From assembly GCA_946811695.1 (NCBI GenBank), contig OX328125.1, forward strand, positions 93,522,760 to 93,586,759: 64,000 nt of DNA, read 5' to 3'. The translations under genes were made by a program, and so were the position numbers. Below the pieces are notes generated by a model. The model worked only from the letters and a program-made list of their open reading frames with translations, was not told the DNA's origin and made no database searches. Below are positions 54,450-64,000 of the stretch, one piece after another. Position 1 is the first letter of the stretch; every line of letters starts with the position of its first letter. The DNA comes from Gonocerus acuteangulatus (Eukaryota; Arthropoda; Insecta; Hemiptera; Coreidae).

Positions 54450-54984
54450 TCAAACTATCGTATATATATTTAGATATTCACATAGTAGCATAGGTCATTA
54501 CAAAAAATAACAATTATTTGTCTTGTATTGTTTTATAAATGTCCTACATATTTCTCGGCCATCATATCTACTCTTCAGGGGTCATTAAACCCCTGCATGT
54601 GTGATCTGCTTCCCATCCCTATTAAGACACCTAAACACCTAAGTAGCAGACCATTGGCAATGAAAGACCCGTTGGTCGTGACTGTTAAAGCTTGAGCCCA
54701 CAGTTTTGGTTCCATTTCGCCAGACGTGGTCGATTTACGTTTGACTCCGACCAAGTGCGCATAAGTGCGGGGAAAAAATGCTTAACTGAGGAAATTGTCG
54801 GAGTTGGGGAGCTCTTTATGGATTATCCTCGCGTTGCTATAATAAAGATTGTTTACTTACTCCTGGAAACGGATATCCGCAACTCTGGAATACCTACCGT
54901 TGATGAGTGGATTTCTACTAAGTGTTACGCATTAGGAGTGAGAGCGGATTATGAGGTAAACAGCTGTATTTACGGTGGAAACAG
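54450..54984. other. Stretch with an unrecognised open frame
   Basis: A 119-codon plus frame (54692-55051) begins MSPQFWFHFARRGRFTFDSD and includes ILLVE-like and acidic segments. I recognise no domain, and its last part runs into the minisatellite. Confidence 0.25.
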
Positions 54985-55875
54985 AAGGTCTAACCTTGAA
55001 GAAAGCTCTACTGGAGTATACGGCAGTGGGAGCTACAGAAAGGGAGAGTGACTAGAGAGAAAGTGGCTACCCGGTAAGGATCCGCTCCAACCTCTTTCCT
55101 GTCACTAGAGGCGGGTGAGGTCATCTGGGAGTAGTCATTATTTGGCTACGCATTTGTCACTTGGATGGTATACATGTTGCTGGATTTGCACCCGGACGTT
55201 CACACTTGGCTGGTATACACGTGGCTGGTATACAGGTGGCTGGATATGTACGCATGTCGTTTTTTGAGGACAGTGTACAGAAAAGGAGAGTGACTTGGTA
55301 GTGGCAAACCTCCGACCTCTTTCAAGCGACTAGAGGTCATCTAGGAGTTGTCATTACCTGGCTACGTATTTACCAGTTGGCTGGTATACGCGTTGCTGGA
55401 TTGGCTCGCAGGACGTTTTTTGTGGAAAGTGTACAGAAAGGGAAAGTGACTTGGTAATGGCAAACCACCGACCTCTTTCAAGCGACTAGAGGTCATCTAG
55501 GAGTTGTCATTACCTGGCTACGAATTTGCCACATGGCTGGTATACGCGTTGCTGGATTGGCACGCAGGACGTTTTTTGAGGACAGTGTACACAAAAGAAG
55601 AGTGACTTGGTTTCAAGCAAAAAGAGGTCATCTAGGAGTAGTCATTACTTGGCTATGCATTTGCCTCTTGGCTGTTATACACGTGGATTCGAGCCTTGGT
55701 GTTTATACTTGGCTCGTATAAGCATGGCGAGATTTTTTGAGGTTAGTGTACAGACAGGGAGAGTGACTAGGTAGTAAGTGGCTAACTGGTAAGGAGCGAC
55801 CAGAGGTCATCTAGGAGTAGTCATTATCTGGCTACGCGTTTGCCACTTTGCTCGCATAAACGTGGGAGAATTTGC
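54985..55875. repeat. Degenerate minisatellite, ~135-220-bp spacing
   Basis: The blocks AGAGGTCATCTAGGAGTNGTCATTA, GGCTACGNATTTGCCAC-TGGCTGGTATACGCGT, GACGTTTTTTGAGGACAGTG and AAAGGGAGAGTGACT recur at about 55117, 55334, 55490, 55625 and 55806. Each block is well preserved but the spacing varies. Confidence 0.85.
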
Positions 55876-55957
55876 GCCTACTCTTTGTATGTATGTATGA
55901 ATGGGGTTTAAGGACGAAGAACGTCAAAGGTTACCATCGTCCTGCCTACTCTTTGTA
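55876..55957 (-). mobile_element. 54-bp 5'-truncated retroelement tail with 14-bp TSD
   Basis: GCCTACTCTTTGTA occurs at 55876-55889 and 55944-55957. Between them the minus strand reads AGGACGATGGTAACCTTTGA, CGTTCTTCGTCCTTAAACCC, CATTCATACATACA, a short 3' UTR with a (CATA)n-like tail. Confidence 0.88.
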
Positions 55958-56148
55958 GGGTGGATATCGCAACCGATTCCTATCTAAAGATTTGCATGTT
56001 CTAATCCTGCTAGCAGCAGATTGCGTTTTTTCATCTAACAGCACCTAGAGAAAATTCCCTGCTCCACCATTGATGTTAAGGAAGGGTGGCAAACTATAGA
56101 GAGTCCGACGATAATGACCTAGATGTCGATGAATCGTTAAACAAAAAA
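55958..56148 (+). mobile_element. Diverged tRNA-type SINE
   Basis: The head carries a B-box-like ATGTTCTAATCCTGC (~56000), the body has AGAAAATTCCCTGCTCCACC, ATTGATGTTA, and the tail reads ATAATGACCTAGATGTCGAT, GAATCGTTAAACAAAAAA. It shows the same architecture as the 13.2-kb SINE with many mutations. Confidence 0.8.
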
Positions 56149-56524
56149 GTACCTAATGCTCCTAGAATCCCCTGACGTCTTTCATCTTTATTTAGAAAAT
56201 ATTATTTTATTAATATTTTGGCTTCAATGGAATCAACTCATCACTTACAAAACTCTAAGCACTGTTTATCGAAATGAAGTTGCGGGAAATGTAATAAGCT
56301 TCGAATGGTCACCTTCCAATTACAACGACTTCCCAATAATTTTCGATATATTTAACAAACTATAAGAACAGTCAAAAGCTGCCACAAGCAGGTTATAAAA
56401 TAATTGTTTCTTTCAATGCATTGTGTATACACATATGCATTGTTTATGCATAAACAAATTGGAACTGGAATGGATTATGTCCGCATTTCACGTTAGTACA
56501 TCATAAGCATGAACTACCCCGCAA
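56149..56524. other. AT-rich stretch, nothing recognised
   Basis: No feature was supported. Confidence 0.5.
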
Positions 56525-56750
56525 AAGGGCGAATCTCGGAATCCCGATGTTGGGTAATCGAAGTACAAGTTCTTCAGGATAGCAAGGTTGATTGTTTGCT
56601 CTGTAGAATGCAGATTCATTAACCTGATTGAAAAAGTATGAAACTGAAATTCAATGTTTTAAACATGAATGATTTATCGGTATATGACAATATCATAACA
56701 ATATGAGGAGCGGTTTCAGACTCGGGGTTCGCCCTTGCTTCTCTAGGAAA
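56525..56750 (+). mobile_element. Second copy of the GGGCGAATC MITE family
   Basis: AAAGGGCGAATCTCGGAATC at the left and GGGGTTCGCCCTTG at ~56725 on the right. The interior AGTTCTTCAGGATAGCAAGG, TTTGCTCTGTAGAATGC and CTGATTGAAAAAGTAT aligns with the inverse of 50085-50220. Confidence 0.72.
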
Positions 56751-57940
56751 ATCGGACATTGATTTGTTTTTAGATGATGGTGCAATTCACTTTAACTTAA
56801 AACTGTGAGATAATTATCACATTCGCTGCCGCCCTCCATATTTGAATCTGCCCTCATGTGCCACTTTGTTGTTGATTTTTTTTTTTTCTTCAAGTTCACC
56901 AGAAAATCTATTAAAAAGTTTATATATGATAATATCCCCAAAATATAGTAGTTTTTTCCAACTTCCAGGCGAAACAGAAAAACAAGGCGATGCCTCCTGT
57001 TACCTACCTACATCTTTTTGTCTGAAAAAAAAATCGATTTTCCAAATTCGCGCTTCGTCTAAGGTCCTGATTTCATAAAATTATATGGGGCACTTTATTT
57101 AAACTTCTCTACATGTTTCATAACTGCTCTTCCGGTAATTTTGATCTTCCAGACTTTTGTTTCTACTCGTCACACATACCACTTTAAAGGACAGCCACCA
57201 TAATAACGGGACGTCCTACGTTCCTTCACTGCTTACCTATATAATAAAAACATAATACATGTAAGTATTTACGACCTATAAATTCCAGCGGCATTATGAA
57301 AGTTGGTATGAAGCTGCATTTCTATTATTGTTATTACCTCCGAAGACTCCATTAGGGTTTGACCTCCCCGAGTGAAATCGACTGACACCATTCTTTAGAA
57401 CGTTTCCTGTGTCACAAAAAAAGATCATTGACCGGAGACTGTGAAGAAATCTAGCCATTGGTTTCCTCATTCGAATGAATCCTTAAGGATTATCCACTCT
57501 TGGATACAAATTCTTGCGATTTCTGTATTTAATCACTGTCTAGAACCAATCAAGCGATTTTCTAAAGACAAATATCTTTTTATTGACAAGTTTTGCAACA
57601 AAATCGAAGAAAATTGTGCACTGATCGAGTTAAGAGCCCGTAGTTTTGCAACATGCCGGAGTATAGATGTTTTTCGTAAAATTTTGACTCCTTGTGCGAC
57701 ATGGGGAATGCTTAGGTATCTTTCTACTTAGGTTGTTAGTTTGGTTCTGAGAAAAGGTGTCTTTAGAGAAGGTTTTCACTTGGAAAATTTTCCAAATTCT
57801 ACATAACTGATTAACAGCCCAAATACAGGAAGGTGAACCTATTCCTACAAGGGACACGTTCAAACTAAGAGTGTCTACACCGGGAGCATCAGCTATTTAG
57901 TGATAAATAGGAATTTATGAACAGCAACAGCTGTTCACCA
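56751..57940. other. Stretch with nothing recognised
   Basis: The plus frame of 96 codons at 57441-57731 (MKKSSHWFPHSNESLRIIHS...) shows no known domain. Confidence 0.45.
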
Positions 57941-58857
57941 GTAAATAGGAAAGGAATAGGCATCAAAATGAATATAAATCCGGTAGGACCATTCAAGTAA
58001 AATAAAGAGTTGAAGTAACTGGCAGGAGTTGCTACCCAAAAACTACATATGAATATAAATCCGGTAGGACCATTCAAGTAAAATAAATAGTTGAAGTAAC
58101 TGGCAGGAGTTGCTACCCAAAAACTATATATGAATTTAAATCCGGTCGGACCATTCAAGTAAAATAAATAGTGGAAGTAACTCGCAGGAGTTGCTACCCA
58201 AAAACTATATATGAATATAAATCCGGTAGGACCATTCAAGTAAAATAAATAGTTGAAGTAACTGGCAGGAGTTGCTACCCAAAAACTATATATGAATATA
58301 AATCCGGTAGGACCATTCAAGTAAAATATATAGTTGAAGTAACTGGCAGGAGTTGCTACCCAAAAACTATATATGAATATAAATCCGGTAGGACCATTCA
58401 AGTAAAATAAATAGTTGAAGTAACTGGCAGGAGTTGCTACCCAAAAACTATATATGAATATAAATCCGGTAGGACCATTCAAGTAAAATATATAGTTGAA
58501 GTAATTGGCAGGAGTTGCTACCCAAAAACTATATATGAATATAAATCCGGTAGGACCATTCAAGTAAAATAAATAGTTGAAGTAACTGGCAGGAGTTGCT
58601 ACCCAAAAACTATATATGAATATAAATCCGGTAGGACCATTCAAGTAAAATATATAGTTGAAGTAACTGGCAGGAGTTGCTACCCAAAAACTATATATGA
58701 ATATAAATCCGGTAGGACCATTCAAGTAAAATAAATAGATGAAGTAACTGGCAGGAGTTGCTACCCAAAAACTATATATGAATATAAATCCGGTAGGACC
58801 ATTCAAGTAAAATATATAGTTGAAGTAACTGGCAGGAGTTGCTACCCAAAAACTTTC
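57941..58857. repeat. 81-bp minisatellite, 11 units
   Basis: ATCCGGTAGGACCATTCAAG recurs every 81 bp from about 57978 to 58788. Because 81 is divisible by 3, one minus-strand frame of 305 codons stays open through the array, repeating NGPTGFIFIYSFWVATPASY-FNYLFYL (27 residues). From ~58240 onward, units alternate between AAATAAATAG and AAATATATAG, giving a 162-bp higher-order unit. I treat the frame as a by-product, since no signal, start context or flanking domain supports it. Confidence 0.95.
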
Positions 58858-59249
58858 ACCACCAGGAAGACCAGTTTAGCTATGTTAATTATGTTGTTGT
58901 TTTCTTCTCTTGTTTATGCATTTATTTTTATTCATATCCTTTCATAGCCCCCATTTCTTTAATAATTATTTATTTGTTTATTTTAAACAATTTAATTATA
59001 TTCTCATCCCCCTCTGAACATTGTATCATCATTGCTCCAATCCAATTATAATTTATGTATATATTTACTTATGTTTTATTTTATAATAGTTAAGACTTCA
59101 CTAATAATATTTGTATTCGTTTTTTATGCTTTTGTCTGCTCTTTATTTATAGTCATATTTTTAGGTTAAATTTGTTTATTCAACCGTATGTATTTATTTT
59201 CATTCTTATGGGACGAAGTCCCAGATAAAGTATTTTTTTCATTTCATTT
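58858..59249 (+). mobile_element. Probable LINE 3' UTR with TTTCATTTCATTTC tail
   Basis: AT-rich 3' region ending GACGAAGTCCCAGATAAAGT, ATTTTTTTCATTTCATTTC, a common form of insect LINE terminus. No coding part remains. Assigned by style only. Confidence 0.4.
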
Positions 59250-59676
59250 CAAAATTGTTTAAGTCATTAACGTATATTTGCGACGTTTCGAACCTGTTTA
59301 GGTTCATCATCAGGCATGCAAAAATTAATCAGCTTTTAATGCCACTACCTTATTTACTTTTCGACACTATAATTCTAAAGCCCTTTCAGAAGATTCTTAT
59401 CTAGAGTAACGTTGACTTTCAAAAATTAAACTTTACGGACCTTAATTTAAATTCAAAAATTAATAATTGACCTTAACACGACTTAATTTAAAGTACCTAA
59501 TATATTGTATTATTATATAACTTATATAAAGAATTTGTATTATTATCAATGGAATAGGAGAAGATCCTCCTTTCTCTTGATTATTTATACTTTTATTTTA
59601 CATAGTAGATGCCTGATGATGGGCCTGAACAGATTCGAAACGTTGCAAATTTGTGTTAATGTTTTAAACAATTTTG
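59250..59676. mobile_element. Inverted-repeat element with hammerhead-like ends, ~427 bp
   Basis: The left arm CAAAATTGTTTAAGTCATTA, TTTGCGACGTTTCGAACCTG, TTTAGGTTCATCATCAGGCA is mirrored at the right by TGCCTGATGATGGGCCTGAA, CAGATTCGAAACGTTGCAAA, GTTTTAAACAATTTTG. The arms are about 70 bp with several mismatches. Each arm contains CTGATGA, a small stem-loop and GAAAC. Confidence 0.8.
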
Positions 59677-60344
59677 GGGAGCAGCTCCTTCACTCAAGAC
59701 TCTATTTACCCTTCCCCACGTTCACCTTCAACTTACAAAATGAATAATATGTAAAAATGTTTATATTTCATCAATTAACTTTTGCGTATTTTGTAAAAAT
59801 TTGTAGTCTTATATGTACAGCATTGAAAGTAAATTGCACACGAAAAACGCCACTCCACAAAACGCCGCCGAATGAGTTCCTTTCATTATTCAAAATCAAT
59901 CAGATTTAACAGCTAATGAAGAACGAGGTGGTCTAAAGTTTGTAAAGGCGACAAAGTCATAAGGCTTTGTATAAACATTGTCCAGAAACAAGTACGAAGA
60001 TGTTCTCTATCTATGTCTATAGACAACCGCTCGAATTGTATTTTCTGAATAAACAAGGCTTCATTTTCCGAATGCATTCGTCGTGAGAAATAGAAACAAT
60101 TTATCGGGCGATCGGAGAAAGAGAAGGCCTGAAGGACAGTTATCCCACGAGACAATGTGGACAGACTTTCGATTTTCATTAATAGAAATTCAACCGCTGA
60201 GAATTGTTTCTTCTTTTTCTCTCAGTCTGATAACAACACAATCAAATCATTAACGAGAGAGAGAGAGGACATATCTTCATATTACTTTCTTCAATTTTCT
60301 ACCTTTTTAGTTTAAAACAGTTACATAATCATACAACGAAGATG
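59677..60344. other. AT-rich stretch, nothing recognised
   Basis: A short GAGAGAGAGAGA patch lies near 60255. The minus 88-codon frame at 59913-60179 has no domain. Confidence 0.45.
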
Positions 60345-61315
60345 AATTTCCCAGACGATGCTATAACAGGATTGTTGGTCATCTGAAGAACAGGCCGCAT
60401 GATTTTCAAGATCCCTGGTTCTCTAATCTCCATAACATGCTCTATACAATTGGCTATGAGGATGTCTTTTCGAGAGCAAGCTACACCTGGTTATTGCTAC
60501 ACAAGGAGGATATTCTGGAAAAATGGAGAAATAACCAACTGTGTAAAGATATAGGACGGGCATGTAATTCCTCTTACAGCAGCTTCTACCGTCTGATTAG
60601 CGTTCTTGGTTATGGAGAAGAATACATCAAAACAAATATGATGATCAATAAGAAAAGGTCAACAATCCAGCTAAGACTCAGCGGGGACAAGGAAATTCGG
60701 TTTTACATAAATGGCTGCTCATACTTAATTAATACCGAAGAACAGTGTACAATCTGCAACCTTCAAGAAGCAGAAACACTAGCTCACATATTAATCCGTT
60801 GCCCTATGTACAGCAGTCCTCGGAATCACTTCATCAAGAAATACCTTCCACCTGGGAATGATGAAGAAGCAGTACAGCAGTTCCTTACCAACATCACAAC
60901 CAACAAATGCAGCAGTGTCTTCTACTTCATCACGGAAGTAATGAGGATACGGGCTTTTATAATTAACGAATAATTATGATTATTCTGTGCTCGAGTTTGT
61001 TTATTTACTCTTTTTATTTATTTATTTTTTGTTTTATTTATTTTATTTTATTACTGTAGTAAAGTTACACTTACACAACATGTATGTTTATAAAATAAGG
61101 ATTTATTTGTTATTATTACTCGTGTTGCTATTTTAATTTATTTTTCTCTTTATATGGCTAAGTATTGATTATTTTTTATTTTTTGCTGGATGCAGACACT
61201 GATATTTTGCATTTAATTTTATTTATCAGCATTTTGTAAATTTGTAAATAACATGCCCAGACTCCCTGTAATTGTAATTATTACTTATAAAATACAGAAA
61301 TTCATTCAATAATCA
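60345..61315 (+). mobile_element. Non-LTR retrotransposon 3' fragment with CCHC-like C-terminus
   Basis: The ORF2 end is followed by a ~340-bp AT-rich 3' UTR (CCTGTAATTGTAATTATTAC, TTATAAAATACAGAAATTCA) and a TTCATTCAAT tail. A different LINE family from those at 22.6-50 kb and 37.4 kb. Confidence 0.8.
60354..60973 (+). pseudogene. LINE ORF2 C-terminal fragment
   Basis: The open frame starts before its first Met: RRCYNRIVGHLKNRPHDFQD, PWFSNLHNMLYTIGYEDVF and so on. Near the end lies CTICNLQEAETLAHILIRCP, a Cys-x2-Cys-x8-His-x4-Cys-like knuckle (C-x2-C...H...C) typical of the ORF2 C-terminus in R1/Jockey/LOA-type LINEs. The catalytic RT is absent. The frame ends at TAA (60971-60973). Confidence 0.82.
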
Positions 61316-62785
61316 TAGCTGGGAAAAACTTGTTATGGACACGAAGTATTCTCACCCAAATGATTCGAATCATTGTTTAAGGAGAAATATGTTGACTCAA
61401 AAGACATCGAATTACTAACATTGAGGTAGTCGTGGTTAGCTCATGATCGTTCAATAAAACCAAATTTTAAAAACGTCCGTCACGCTGGAGCTGCCCTAAC
61501 TGAGTATATTCCTCAGAAAATGATGTTCCTGAGGGAAGTGCTAAAACTAAACAATAATGTATACTTCACCTCTTTTAAATTTTTAATACCAGCTGTAATA
61601 ATCTAAAATATTTTTTTTGTTTCGGCAAATAACAACTTTTACTGATTAATTTTGAATGCTTCAATTTTAGTATCATTGAAGTGGATAAATATGTAAGCCC
61701 ACTACAGCAATTTAACATTTTAGGAGAACTGTTACTCCTAGAGGATAATGGAAGGAGTCGGGGCAAAATAGTGCCAAGCAAAATGTTTAACAAAACTTAA
61801 CTGTAGCTGCTATATGTTGGATATTATGTGAAACTATCAGTTTTTTATGCAAATTCTACTAAAATATGACTACAAGTTCTGTATGCTACTTAATCTTGTT
61901 GCCCCTAACCATTTCAACTGATAGTCCCATACAATAGCCAACATATAGCAGCTAATGTTAGGTTTGTATGTTTCAGCTAGAATGAACCACAGTTTTTGTT
62001 TGCCAGGAAAATAAGTTTTTAATATTCCAAACGATTGAATGAGTTCGTTAACCAGCATAATCGGTCAATCTGGAAAGAGGGTTTTCTTCGGCCCCAAATT
62101 AATAATTTACCGATTCTAGCAGCAATGTTTGGTTCATTGGAATGGTATATTATTTTGTATTTATTTTGGTTATTTTTAACAAATTAATTATTCAGGATTT
62201 CAGGGTACACTACTTAGGAATTTTATGTTAGGTTAATGGTCAATCCCTTCTGTGTGGTGCCTATGTGATGGCTGAAATAGATTCTTAAAGTAAACCACAA
62301 CGATTCATTCAGTCGCTCAAGTAATTTTCCGCTACTGTCATGGTCAATTCATTTCCGCTTTTCACTATTTTATGGCAGTAATAGTACTTCCTTCTGCTCT
62401 ATTATACTACAAAATATGTTGGACTTTTTCATTGTATTTATTACTTTTATGTCGAATTGTCAAATGTAATAACTAGGGAACGGATGTTATTTTATTTATA
62501 TATTTATTTTTTTTATTCTTAAATCGTATTTGTTGATGAAGTGATTTTAAAGCATTTAAACAGGTTTTTATTTTACATATTTTGTCAAAAATCCATATTT
62601 TACATATTCTGTCATAAACACATATCTTTTCTAGAGATTTTGGCTAGAAATACTTAACACGTTATGAACTCATGAGGGAAATAATCCACAAGGTAACTAA
62701 CGTTAACATCTGAATAACACACGCTCGCATAGTGATTGAACAGTCAAATAAATCCAGGAGTCCATGTAATAGTTCAAAACTTTGA
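61316..62785. other. AT-rich stretch, nothing recognised
   Basis: Minus frames at 61575-61793 and 61870-62058 show no domain. GTTCGTTAACCAGCATAATC at ~62043 resembles GTTCGTTAACCAGCAAAATC at ~38216, so a repeat fragment is present. Confidence 0.45.
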
Positions 62786-63120
62786 AATCAACAACCATAT
62801 AGTGGGCGGTCTTTTCGGTTCCATCTGGGCATTCCTCGAGAATCCTAACTGCTCCAGTTGCGAATCGCAATTTCGGCAGTCAATTCGCAAAACAAGAACA
62901 ACACACTTCGTGAGCAGATTCAAGTGTCGACCCTCTCTATCTCTCTCTCTCTTACTAACGGCACTTGGAAGAAGCAAGCGATCAAGTGCCAAGCTGGTTG
63001 TACGAGCCGGACCCTTCGCGCCCAGTAATTGTCCATTAAATACTCCAACTACCCTCGCGGCTTTCACACCCTCTTCGGGTGCATCTCTTGAATGGAGTCG
63101 AACCAATCGAATCTAATGGA
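62786..63120. other. GC-rich, CpG-containing island, possible promoter or first exon
   Basis: Composition shifts strongly (GGGCGGTCTTTTCGG, GAGCCGGACCCTTCGCGCCC, CCTCGCGGCTTTC), with a CT microsatellite at 62934-62955. Frames of 110-126 codons are open on both strands but neither shows a recognised domain. A 5' UTR or promoter-proximal exon of a neighbouring gene would fit. Confidence 0.3.
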
Positions 63121-63369
63121 AAGTGTGAGCTGTTACATTCAAGGGCACGTCCTCTACTTTCGGTCTGCTTGAGTCACGACGGATTTTGCATAATAGACAA
63201 AGTGATGAACCACTAAGGGACCTGTTTTATCATATATAGTCATATATTTCGACTTTTGCGATAATAAAATAAACATGAGCCATCGATGATCTTGTGATGT
63301 CAGAAATAGTTATGAATTTATGAAGGTCATGTTCTGTAAAAAATCGAAGTGTCCCAACGAGGAGGAAGT
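63121..63369. other. Short AT-rich stretch
   Basis: Nothing recognised. Confidence 0.5.
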
Positions 63370-63850
63370 GTTCAAATTCGTATAGGAAAAATACGAATAA
63401 AACTATTTTTAAAGTGCTATCTGTAACCGTGTTCGAGAAAAAAAAAATACCTACTTTACCAAACTAATTTTCAGTTTGGGTACTCGGGGAAACGATTGAT
63501 TCAGTTGGAACTTGTTCGACATTCATCTAATCTAAAACCTTTAAATTTTTGTTGTGTTTGGGTGTAAGGAAGAATTAGGAAAAATAAAAATTTAATAATG
63601 GACGTGAAAAGTTTTTGGATTTTAGTTACGTTTTTAAAATTTCATGAAAACGGTTCAGAAATCGTGTTAAGTGAAAGGAGACCATTCGAAAGCTAAATTC
63701 CCTACAAAAACGTTCAGATGTAATTTTCGATGGGGCGATGTCAATCCGAGAAATAAGTACTTAAGACTTCAAAATGGTTAGTTTCGTTCTTTTCGACGGT
63801 GTTTTTTCTCTGTTTACCTTATTGTTTTAATTGGTTATTGTTTTTTTTAA
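63370..63850 (+). repeat. Fourth, diverged copy of the 38.3-39.7 kb repeat
   Basis: The order of blocks is kept: TAACCGTGTTCGAGAAAA, TTTGGGTACTCGGGGAAACG, TTCAGTTGGAAC, GTGTAAGGAAGAATTAGG, ACCATTCGAAAGCT and GGGCGATGTCAATCCGAGAA. Identity to the 38-kb units is perhaps 70%, estimated by eye. Confidence 0.8.
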
Positions 63851-64000
63851 CTGCATTTAATAGTAAAATAGGAATTTTAATAAAATAAATTGGTAATAAT
63901 GTTTTCCCATGTCGAACGTTCAGAACGCGGGGGGATTAATTTCCCCAAAGAATGCTGTAAGTTTCCCGTTATGGCGCCTCAATTCTTCCTTCTGTATGAT
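63851..64000. other. Window edge, nothing recognised
   Basis: No feature was supported. Confidence 0.5.

Noticed and set aside
57889..58806. A 305-residue repetitive membrane protein
   Set aside because: The open frame follows from an 81-bp unit divisible by three; no start context, flanking domain or splice signals. Kept only as a finding to test.
62774..63116. Protein-coding gene in the GC island
   Set aside because: Frames are open on both strands because of base composition; neither shows a domain, so only a possible promoter or exon is reported.

Overview
This is eukaryotic, AT-rich, repeat-dominated nuclear DNA, most likely from an insect. The evidence is a split gene with a consensus 3' splice acceptor, poly(A)-tailed non-LTR retrotransposons of the Jockey type, SINEs with tRNA-like and 5S rRNA-like heads, hAT, piggyBac and mariner remains, many long-inverted-repeat elements and several large satellite arrays. 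A hemipteroid insect is plausible, but the species cannot be fixed from the sequence. There is no operon structure and no ribosome binding sites, and nothing suggests bacterial or organellar DNA.

Only one stretch looks like a host protein-coding gene. It is a 1.68-kb terminal exon on the minus strand (45280-46959) encoding about 559 residues of a secreted, low-complexity, Thr/Ser/Pro-rich protein. The protein carries three copies of a DMKxxLxxxGL-like motif and an acidic Ser-Gly cluster like glycosaminoglycan attachment sites. Its first exon or exons, with the initiator Met, lie at higher coordinates and were not found.

Layout. 0-7 kb: dispersed repeats, a 5S-SINE with perfect target-site duplications (TSDs), a 187-bp satellite, tRNA-SINEs and a 270-bp hAT MITE. 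7-15 kb: the inverted 187-bp satellite, a 169-bp satellite, a 716-bp DNA transposon with an orphan coding end, and a 1.65-kb inverted-repeat element with a SINE nested inside. 15-21 kb: a ~226-bp complex satellite, (TC)n, a 264-bp deletion derivative of the 716-bp transposon, a second 5S-SINE and a tRNA-SINE. 21-24 kb: a degenerate ~35-bp repeat field broken by a hAT foldback element and a Jockey LINE. 24-37 kb: more SINEs, a 153-bp satellite (exactly 14 units), a 124-bp-unit repeat, a DNA element and a 159-bp satellite (7 units). 37-45 kb: a LINE C-terminus, TA microsatellites, a 350-500-bp repeat family and a 90-bp satellite (7 units). 45-52 kb: the host exon, two Jockey LINE copies, and mariner and piggyBac remnants. 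52-64 kb: a 770-bp foldback element, a degenerate minisatellite, an 81-bp minisatellite, an inverted-repeat element with hammerhead-like motifs, another LINE C-terminus and a GC-rich island near 63 kb.

The most informative structures are (1) a modular SINE system in which unrelated Pol III heads (5S rRNA and several tRNA-like types) are joined to one shared 3' domain; (2) transposon copies whose internal-deletion derivatives or empty-site paralogues lie in the same window; and (3) the Ser-Gly-rich secreted protein.
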